Source of the DNA: VGKU01 sp964388785
Lineage (GTDB): Bacteria > Patescibacteriota > Patescibacteriia > UBA9934 > GWF2-40-263
Direction: 5' to 3'
DNA: 17,586 nucleotides
Assembly: GCA_964388785.1 (NCBI GenBank)
Contig: CAYMBX010000020.1
Location: 1 to 17,586, forward strand
Below are positions 13,298 through 17,586 of this stretch, one piece after another. Positions within the stretch are counted from its first letter, which is position 1. Every line of letters begins with the position of its first letter. The notes beneath the pieces are model-generated. The model saw only the letters and a program-made list of their open reading frames with translations, was not told where the DNA came from and made no database searches. A program made the translations under genes and the position numbers.

Positions 13298-14505
13298 GCG
13301 ACAGACGAACCGTTTCGGTTTCCGAATTTTTGCAACTTGTAAATGAAACCTTGCGACTCATCCCAACGCAAGAGTTTTGTGTGGAGGGGGAGGTGTCGGA
13401 TTTTCGCATTGCCCAAGATAAATGGGTGAGTTTTGATTTGAAAGATGAACAGGACGAAGCGGTATTGAAGTGCTTCATGACAACCTGGCAGCTCAAAACG
13501 CCCGTGGAAAACGGCATGCGCGTACAGGCCATTGGATACCCAAAGGTCTACGAACGTTACGGACAGTTTAAAATGAACGTGCAAGAATTGTCGCTGGTCG
13601 GGGAAGGGGCGCTGCAGCGGGCATATTTGCTCATGAAGAAAAAACTGGAGGATGAAGGGTTATTTGAGACAGCACGGAAGCGCGCGCTTCCGCGTTTTCC
13701 GGAAAAAATCGGACTGATCACTTCGAAAGACGCGGCTGCGTATGGAGATTTTTTGCGTGTTCTATTCAATCGATGGGGGAGCGTGCGTGTGATGCATGCA
13801 AACGTGCATGTGCAAGGCAGAGAAGCGGTTCCCGATATCGTCTCGGCCTTTTCCGCATTTTCGGCGCTTTCTTCTACAGAACGTCCGGATGTTATTGTTC
13901 TCACACGTGGAGGAGGGGGACTTGAGGATTTACACGCGTTTAATGATGAGCAGGTCGCGCGCGCCGTATTTGGCTCAAAGATTCCAGTTATTTGCGGCGT
14001 CGGTCATGAACGCGATGAGTCTTTGTGTGATTTTGTCGCGGATGTTCGGGCAAGTACGCCGTCGAATGCGGCTGAACGCGTGGTTCCACGTCGCGAAGAA
14101 ATTCAATATGAGATGGATTCCATGCGGCGCTTTATTGAAGCCCGTGTTGAAGAATCCATCGGGCGGTATCGACTCGAGATTGGTCGGTCGGTGCAGAATA
14201 TGAGCGCTCTCTTTTCTCGTCACCAGGAACGTTTTTTTTATCTAGAACGTCAGTTTCGAGAGAGGGCGCAGCAGTGGATTCCCCAAATCCGCGAACAACT
14301 CAACCAGTGTGTTCGCGTCTTGCGTCAACTGGATCCGACGCGTGTGCTTGCGCGCGGCTATAGTATTGTGCGCATCGGGGATGAGGTCGTGCGCCATGTC
14401 GGGAGGCTTGAAATCGGCCAGACAGTACATGTACAATTGGCCGCAGGTACGTTTGATGCGGACGTAAAACGGATCGAGGGGAGAGGTCAACAACAGCTCA
14501 TGTAA
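13294..14505 (+). CDS. xseA: Exodeoxyribonuclease VII large subunit
   Basis: The large subunit carries the catalytic centre of exonuclease VII, which degrades single-stranded DNA into oligonucleotides from both ends. In this 403-residue protein the N-terminal OB-fold runs over about residues 6-100 (VSEFLQLVNETL, EGEVSDFR, VSFDLKDEQDEAVLKCFM). The catalytic domain follows: IGLITSKDAAAYGDFL (139-154), VIVLTRGGGGLEDLHAFNDE (200-219), PVICGVGHERDESLCDFVAD (231-250) and RASTPSNAAE (252-261), then a helical coiled region and a short C-terminal tail (LARGYSIVR). The length is slightly under the E. coli subunit. The start overlaps the upstream stop. xseB follows eight bases later, so the two subunits are made together. 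Confidence 0.96.
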   Translation: MSDRRTVSVSEFLQLVNETLRLIPTQEFCVEGEVSDFRIAQDKWVSFDLKDEQDEAVLKCFMTTWQLKTPVENGMRVQAIGYPKVYERYGQFKMNVQELSLVGEGALQRAYLLMKKKLEDEGLFETARKRALPRFPEKIGLITSKDAAAYGDFLRVLFNRWGSVRVMHANVHVQGREAVPDIVSAFSAFSALSSTERPDVIVLTRGGGGLEDLHAFNDEQVARAVFGSKIPVICGVGHERDESLCDFVADVRASTPSNAAERVVPRREEIQYEMDSMRRFIEARVEESIGRYRLEIGRSVQNMSALFSRHQERFFYLERQFRERAQQWIPQIREQLNQCVRVLRQLDPTRVLARGYSIVRIGDEVVRHVGRLEIGQTVHVQLAAGTFDADVKRIEGRGQQQLM

Positions 14506-14513
14506 TTTGGTTT

Positions 14514-14720
14514 ATGCCAAAGAAAAAAGAGGAAAATTTTAGCACGGCATTTGCGGAACTCGAAGAAGTTACCCGTTGGTTTGATTCTCAAGAGCATCTC
14601 GATTTAGACGAAGGGCTCAAAAAATTTGAACGCGGTCTCATCCTCGCGGACGCATTGAAGAAGAAATTAGAAACGGTGGAACAACAGGTGGAAGAGTTGA
14701 AACATAAATTCGACGCATGA
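14514..14720 (+). CDS. xseB: Exodeoxyribonuclease VII small subunit
   Basis: The 68-residue helical protein has the family pattern NFSTAFAELEEVTRWF (8-23), then LDLDEGLKKFERGLILADAL (29-48) and a coiled-coil end. XseB proteins bind along the helical stalk of XseA to form exonuclease VII. Small size, sequence and position immediately after xseA all agree. Its stop overlaps the next ATG (ATGA at 14717). Confidence 0.95.
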   Translation: MPKKKEENFSTAFAELEEVTRWFDSQEHLDLDEGLKKFERGLILADALKKKLETVEQQVEELKHKFDA

Positions 14721-15076
14721 ATATGTCTTACCTCCTCTTACGTTGGATTTTAAATGCGCTCGCTCTGCTTCTGGTGGCCTACGTGGTACCCGGATTTGGT
14801 GTAGAAACGATCTATACCGCTCTGATCGCTGCACTGGTTCTCGGTTTGGTGAACGCGCTTGTCCGCCCGTTGTTGTTTATTTTGACGCTTCCGGTGACGA
14901 TTCTCACGCTAGGATTGTTTAGCTTCGTATTAAACGCGCTCATGATTTGGTTGGTTTCGACGATCGTAAAGGGATTCACGGTTGAAGGATTCGTGCCCGC
15001 GCTTCTTGCCGCGGTGATGTTATGGCTTGTGAGTATTGTGACCAATTGGCTTATTGATCAAGCACATGAAAGCTAG
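14717..15076 (+). CDS. Phage-holin-4-superfamily / YvlD-like membrane protein
   Basis: The 119-residue protein is almost all membrane helix: spans at about 4-24, 30-48 and 51-70, and a long C-terminal pair at about 70-88 and 96-113. It shows the family's short motifs GLVNALVRPLLFILTLPVTILTLG (split: LGLVNALVRPLL and LTLPVTILTLGLF) and FVLNALMIWL. Despite the name, most chromosomal members are not phage holins, and their role (envelope or stress) is unsettled. It is translationally coupled to xseB by ATGA. Its TAG stop (15074-15076) merges with the first base of hairpin element copy 2. Confidence 0.88.
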   Translation: MNMSYLLLRWILNALALLLVAYVVPGFGVETIYTALIAALVLGLVNALVRPLLFILTLPVTILTLGLFSFVLNALMIWLVSTIVKGFTVEGFVPALLAAVMLWLVSIVTNWLIDQAHES

Positions 15077-15198
15077 ACCTCTCAAAATCGTGTCTTTTCG
15101 TTTCACGGGCGCCCAGGCATCCCACTCAACGTACCTTTCAGTACGTTTCGTGGGGTTGCCAGCCCGTTTAACGAAAATCCATCGATTTTGCAGAGGTC
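15076..15198 (+). repeat. Palindromic hairpin element, copy 2
   Basis: This is the second copy of the element at 1854-1978. The right end, CGATTTTGCAGAGGTC (15183-15198), pairs with the left end, GACCTCTCAAAATCG (15076-15090), which lacks one G. Inner pairs are TTTTCGT/ACGAAAA (15095-15101 with 15171-15177), ACGGGC/GCCCGT (15105-15110 with 15162-15167), GGCA/TGCC (15116-15119 with 15157-15160), CCCAC/GTGGG (15121-15125 with 15150-15154) and AACGTAC/GTACGTT (15128-15134 with 15141-15147), closing on CTTTCA. Several stem positions differ from copy 1 on both sides so that pairing is kept. It again starts at the TAG stop of the gene before it, and an ordinary terminator follows at 15205. Confidence 0.85.
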
Positions 15199-15204
15199 GC
15201 ATCT

Positions 15205-15227
15205 AATTGGCTCATGGCCAATTTTTT
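15205..15227 (+). terminator. Rho-independent terminator of the xseAB operon
   Basis: AATTGGC (15205-15211) and GCCAATT (15217-15223) form a perfect 7-bp stem with a five-base loop, inside a T-run ending at 15227. It separates the xseAB-YvlD-like transcript and hairpin copy 2 from the UMP kinase gene. Confidence 0.75.
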
Positions 15228-15256
15228 ATTCCACCCAATCACCTAACACTTCCCCT

Positions 15257-15973
15257 ATGACCCATCGCAATTCACTCAAACCTTCCACACTCGTCATTTC
15301 TGTCGGCGGATCACTAGTTGTTCCAAACGGCGGGATCGATACGACATTTCTCAAACAGTTTAAAGCACTGATGCAAAAACAGGTGAAGCGAGGATGGAGG
15401 TTCGTGATTGTGGTCGGAGGAGGCGGAACAGCGCGTCATTACCAGCAATCCGCCCGCGCCATCGGCAAACTCGAACGGGATGACATTGATTGGCTCGGAA
15501 TTCATTCCACCCGTTTGAACGGACATTTGATGCGCACGGTACTGCGAGAAATGGCACATCCGGTCATGATGAAAGATCCGACTGCACCGCTTAAAAAATG
15601 GCAGCAACCGGTTTTGATCGCGGCCGGGTGGAAACCGGGATGGTCCACGGACTATGTCGCCTCGCGCTTTGCGAAACGCCTCGGCGCGAAGCTTGTCGTG
15701 AATTTGTCGAACATCGATTATCTTTACGATAAAGATCCCAACAAGCACACAGATGCGCAAGCGATATGTGAAATTTCGTGGAAAGACTATCGCGCAATGG
15801 TCGGAAATGAATGGGATCCCGGTATGAACGTCCCATTTGATCCGGTCGCCTCACGCCTTGCTCATCAAAGTGGAATGTCTGTCGCACTGTTGAACGGAAA
15901 GAATATCAAGAATTTGGACGCGCTTTTGATGGGGAAAGCGTTTCTTGGAACCGTGATTGGGCCGAACTGTTGA
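15257..15973 (+). CDS. UMP kinase, archaeal/CPR type
   Basis: UMP kinase phosphorylates UMP to UDP with ATP in pyrimidine nucleotide synthesis. This 238-residue amino-acid-kinase-fold protein shows LVISVGGSLVVPNGG (12-26), FVIVVGGGGTARHYQ (49-63), LIAAGWKPGWSTDYVA (120-135; the GW...ST-D pattern of the archaeal-type enzyme) and VVNLSNIDYLYDKDPNKH (147-164), the ATP-side loop. It is nearer to the archaeal PyrH subfamily than to the standard hexameric bacterial PyrH; this is my reading from motifs. I start at the ATG at 15257 because the upstream extension runs into the hairpin element and terminator. Its stop codon overlaps the -35 box of the ribosomal-protein promoter. No promoter or SD of its own is obvious. 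Confidence 0.88.
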   Translation: MTHRNSLKPSTLVISVGGSLVVPNGGIDTTFLKQFKALMQKQVKRGWRFVIVVGGGGTARHYQQSARAIGKLERDDIDWLGIHSTRLNGHLMRTVLREMAHPVMMKDPTAPLKKWQQPVLIAAGWKPGWSTDYVASRFAKRLGAKLVVNLSNIDYLYDKDPNKHTDAQAICEISWKDYRAMVGNEWDPGMNVPFDPVASRLAHQSGMSVALLNGKNIKNLDALLMGKAFLGTVIGPNC

Positions 15974-15998
15974 CAAAAATTCGTTCTTTTTCTATACT
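15970..15998 (+). promoter_or_regulatory. Strong sigma70-type promoter of rplJ-rplL
   Basis: TTGACA (15970-15975, perfect) and TATACT (15993-15998) are separated by 17 bases with a T-rich spacer. The -35 box overlaps the TGA stop of the UMP kinase gene. Transcription should begin near 16005 and produce a leader of about 220 bases. Confidence 0.88.
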
Positions 15999-16004
15999 TT
16001 TTCC

Positions 16005-16227
16005 GAACTGAAGATTCGCCGGAGAAAACGGGCTCGGAAACGATAAGTCCCGTCGAGGTGAAGCAAATACGTTTAACGTATTTGAATCAACCTGCGGCCG
16101 TGAATCCGCAGTTTTTATTGCGAGTCGAAGCGAGAGAAATGCTGGACGAAGTCCAAGCGTTTCCGAGCGAGGCGACGCAATCTGGGTTTATCTCAGATTT
16201 AAAGGTCGAAATCATCAACTATTACTT
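16005..16227 (+). promoter_or_regulatory. L10-type ribosomal protein leader (autoregulatory RNA)
   Basis: The 5' leader before rplJ is long, non-coding and strongly structured, as in the known L10 leader family, where the L10-L7/L12 complex binds its own mRNA. Visible stems: CAAATACGT/ACGTATTTG (16064-16072 with 16076-16084); CTGCGG/CCGCAG followed by TTTTT (16092-16116); AAATGCTGGAC/GTCCAAGCGTTT (16137-16147 with 16051-numbered mate at 16151-16162, one bulged A, loop GAA), with purine-rich GAGAG and CCGAGCGAG flanks that could form a kink-turn; and AATCTG/CAGATT (16179-16184 with 16194-16199). The position between a strong promoter and rplJ supports the call. I could not align it to the family model. 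Confidence 0.68.
16092..16116 (+). terminator. Attenuator-like hairpin inside the L10 leader
   Basis: CTGCGG (16092-16097) and CCGCAG (16106-16111) pair around an eight-base loop and are followed by five T. This is terminator geometry about 90 bases after the promoter, so part of the transcripts may stop before rplJ, possibly under L10 control. Confidence 0.55.
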
Positions 16228-16749
16228 ATGCCAAAAACACGCGAACAGAAACAACACATGATCGCTGAAATGGCAGAGAAGCTTTCACGAATCAAGTCAG
16301 CCGTGTTTACCTCGGTTTCGGGGTATACCATGGAAGACGCAAATGCGCTTCGAGAAAAAGGGCGCGACCAAGGCGTTGAGCTGGCGGTCACCAAGAAAAC
16401 ACTTCTCCTGCGCGCGCTTGAGCAGAACGGCTTCACTGTTTCCAAGGATGCCTTGGAAGGCAGCATTCTGACGACACTGAGTTATGACGACGAAGTGTCC
16501 GCCGCGAAGCTGGTCGCGACATTCGCAAAGGACCGAGAGGGGATTCGCATTGTCGGTGGAATCCTTGAAGGACAGATTGTGGATGCGGCTGCGGTAAGCC
16601 AACTTGCCTCGTTGCCAAGCAAAGAGGAGTTGCTTGCCAAAGTAGTCGGCTCGCTCAATGCACCGGTTTCCGGTTTTGTCAACGTGCTCGCCGGAAATTT
16701 GCGTGGACTCGTGTATGCGCTGAATGCCATTAAGGAGGCGAAATCATAA
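16228..16749 (+). CDS. rplJ: Large-subunit ribosomal protein L10
   Basis: L10 is the base of the ribosomal stalk; its C-terminal helix holds L7/L12 dimers. The 173-residue protein begins with MPKTREQKQHMIAEMAEKLS and shows SAVFTSVSGYTMEDANALREK (split: AVFTSVSGYTME and DANALREK), VTKKTLLLRAL and the conserved LASLPSKEELLAKVVGSLNA near 137-156, ending in NLRGLVYALNAIKEAKS. Length and order are typical. No SD precedes the ATG (ATTACTTATG), unusual for such a highly expressed gene but common in this window. It is followed after 17 bases by rplL. It is regulated by the promoter and leader upstream. Confidence 0.97.
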   Translation: MPKTREQKQHMIAEMAEKLSRIKSAVFTSVSGYTMEDANALREKGRDQGVELAVTKKTLLLRALEQNGFTVSKDALEGSILTTLSYDDEVSAAKLVATFAKDREGIRIVGGILEGQIVDAAAVSQLASLPSKEELLAKVVGSLNAPVSGFVNVLAGNLRGLVYALNAIKEAKS

Positions 16750-16766
16750 TTTCATGAATATCAAAT

Positions 16767-17189
16767 ATGTCTGAAGAAACAACAACACCAGGAACCGAGA
16801 CGGTTGAGGTTCCAGCAAAGTTCCAGGACTTGGTCACCAAGATTGAAGAGATGTCCGTTTTGGATCTTGCGGATCTTGTGAAAGTGCTTGAAAAGAAATT
16901 CGGCGTGAGTGCCGCGGCTCCTGCGATGATGATGGCTGCCGGTGGAGCTGCTGCCGGTGGAGCTGCCGTCGAAGAAAAAACGTCATTCGATGTCGAACTT
17001 ACATCCTCTGGCGACAACAAGATTGGCGTGATCAAAGTTGTCCGTGCGATTACCGGTCTTGGTCTCAAAGAGGCCAAAGATTTGGTCGATGGCGCACCAA
17101 AGATGGTCAAGGAAGGTGTGTCCAAGGATCAAGCGGAAGATTTCAAGAAACAGCTTGAAGAAGCTGGGGCAAAGGTCACGGTTAAGTAA
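16767..17189 (+). CDS. rplL: Large-subunit ribosomal protein L7/L12
   Basis: L7/L12 forms the flexible stalk that recruits translation GTPases. The 140-residue protein has an extra Thr/Glu-rich N-terminus (about 1-16), then the dimerisation domain (LVTKIEEMSVLDLADLVKVLEKKFGV, split around 22-47), an Ala/Gly/Met-rich hinge (about 48-70) and the C-terminal domain TSFDVELTSSGDNKIGVIKVVR and ITGLGLKEAKDLVDGAPKMVKEGVS, ending KKQLEEAGAKVTVK. It is longer than the usual 120-130 residues because of the N-terminal extension. No SD is visible. An efficient terminator follows directly. Confidence 0.97.
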   Translation: MSEETTTPGTETVEVPAKFQDLVTKIEEMSVLDLADLVKVLEKKFGVSAAAPAMMMAAGGAAAGGAAVEEKTSFDVELTSSGDNKIGVIKVVRAITGLGLKEAKDLVDGAPKMVKEGVSKDQAEDFKKQLEEAGAKVTVK

Positions 17190-17194
17190 GATTG

Positions 17195-17221
17195 AAAAAA
17201 CAGGCTCCGGCCTGTTTTTTT
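17195..17221 (+). terminator. Rho-independent terminator of rplJ-rplL
   Basis: CAGGC (17201-17205) and GCCTG (17210-17214) pair around TCCG, extended by an A-run (17195-17200) opposite seven T (17215-17221). It lies six bases after the rplL stop and is symmetrical enough to work in both directions. Confidence 0.9.
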
Positions 17222-17318
17222 GATCCCCCATCATCTTCATCAGTTTGTTGTACAATTCAAATTTTCAGAATCCAAAGCATATTCATACAGCAATCCATTC
17301 ATTAATGTTTGGTTTAGG

Positions 17319-17394
17319 AGAGATTGATGGGACGAATTTTTCTTGTCTTTGACGTGTGGTTGCGACAAGAAAAATTCGTCCCATAACAATCTCT
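17319..17394 (+). repeat. Very long intergenic stem-loop (29 bp)
   Basis: A perfect 21-bp inverted repeat (17327-17347 with 17364-17384; left arm begins ATGGGACGAATTTTTC) is extended by eight more pairs after a two-base bulge (AGAGATTG at 17319-17326 with CAATCTCT at 17387-17394). The loop is 16 bases, TTTGACGTGTGGTTGC. There is no T-run after it and no frame through it. It lies in the 296-base stretch after the rplL terminator, which otherwise contains only the structures listed here and two TTGTACAA palindromes (17248-17255, 17421-17428). Confidence 0.82.
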
Positions 17395-17406
17395 TTCATG
17401 AACGGT

Positions 17407-17479
17407 GGTAGACAGGATGTTTGTACAACCCGGAGATGAGCCTGTGTCTTCTACCCAATCTTCCATCCTGACACGGATG
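17407..17479 (+). other. Region with competing base-pairing options
   Basis: CAGGATG (17413-17419) can pair with CATCCTG (17464-17470). Alternatively its CAGG, together with GGTAGA before it (17407-17416), can pair with CCTG (17441-17444) and TCTACC (17450-17455). In addition CATCC (17464-17468) can pair with GGATG (17475-17479). These options exclude each other, as in leader RNAs that switch structure. No known riboswitch class recognised. Confidence 0.45.
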
Positions 17480-17519
17480 AGAGCACTCTTTCGAGTGCTC
17501 ACAGAAAGAGTGCTCTCAT
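17477..17519 (+). promoter_or_regulatory. Switch-like hairpin covering a possible start codon
   Basis: ATGAGAGCACTCTTTC (17477-17492) and its exact complement (17504-17519) form a 16-bp stem around an 11-base loop. The loop itself carries GAGTGCTC (17493-17500), repeated at 17508-17515, so GAGCACTC (17481-17488) can instead make a perfect local 8-bp hairpin with loop TTTC. In the long form the ATG at 17518 is partly in the stem; in the short form it is free. Confidence 0.6.
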
Positions 17520-17586
17520 GCCTACCACACGTTGGTCATCAAAAAACGAGACAGCTTCTCGAAATCGAAAAAGGGAGAGGAAGGGA
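17518..17586 (+). CDS. Possible start of a gene (cut by the window end)
   Basis: An ATG at 17518 opens a frame that stays open to the window edge for 23 codons: MPTTRWSSKNETASRNRKRE, then RKG. The start is strongly basic and hydrophilic. No promoter or clear SD precedes it; AGAAAGAG at 17503-17510 is a poor match. It may be the beginning of a real gene controlled by the structures upstream, or chance. Confidence 0.35.
   Translation, partial: MPTTRWSSKNETASRNRKRERKG

Noticed and set aside
14717..15076. Prophage remnant suggested by the holin-like protein
   Set aside because: The YvlD/holin-4 superfamily is common in ordinary chromosomes and no other phage gene is present; it is in an operon with xseAB.

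Overview
The window looks like chromosomal DNA from a Candidate Phyla Radiation (Patescibacteria) bacterium. This is inference from gene content: a Gmad2-domain protein, a DUF5667-type coiled-coil secreted protein, a DUF4015 glycosidase-like protein, a UMP kinase of the archaeal/CPR type directly upstream of rplJ-rplL, a TM0106-family nuclease, and many tiny ATGA overlaps with genes that start without a visible Shine-Dalgarno (SD) site. I could not run a phylogeny.

Layout. 1-3623 (+): a lipoprotein cyclophilin, a secreted DUF4015 protein, a Gmad2 protein and a degenerate kinase-fold protein, with a 125-base hairpin element inserted after the second gene. 3656-5425: an odd tRNA-like gene (-), its upstream terminator, a secreted DUF5667 coiled-coil protein (-), a small membrane protein (+) and a 55-residue zinc-knuckle protein (-). 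5471-6693 (+): a ParB-like unknown overlapping an alpha/beta hydrolase. 6700-10060: four genes that look different from everything else. These are hpt, a membrane/beta-barrel protein, a YunG-like protein and a zinc-ribbon protein; each is a separate transcription unit with a GGAGG site, most have a recognisable promoter, and all have a terminator.

10090-15076 (+): a two-nuclease-domain TM0106 protein, a long perfect hairpin, a cysteine-rich anchored protein overlapping a C39-like peptidase, a membrane protein, xseA, xseB and a YvlD/holin-4-like membrane protein. A second copy of the hairpin element follows, then a terminator. 15257-17221 (+): UMP kinase, a strong promoter overlapping its stop codon, an L10-type leader with an attenuator-like hairpin, rplJ, rplL and a terminator. 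17222-17586: a heavily structured non-coding stretch with a 29-bp stem-loop and mutually exclusive hairpins, running into the start of a possible new gene.

The observations I rate highest are: (1) the two-copy hairpin element at 1854-1978 and 15076-15198, whose copies differ by compensatory base changes and both begin at the TAG stop of the preceding gene; (2) the switch-like structures before 17518; (3) the 6.7-10.06 kb block with a different translation-initiation style and a porin-like protein that is unexpected in a CPR cell.
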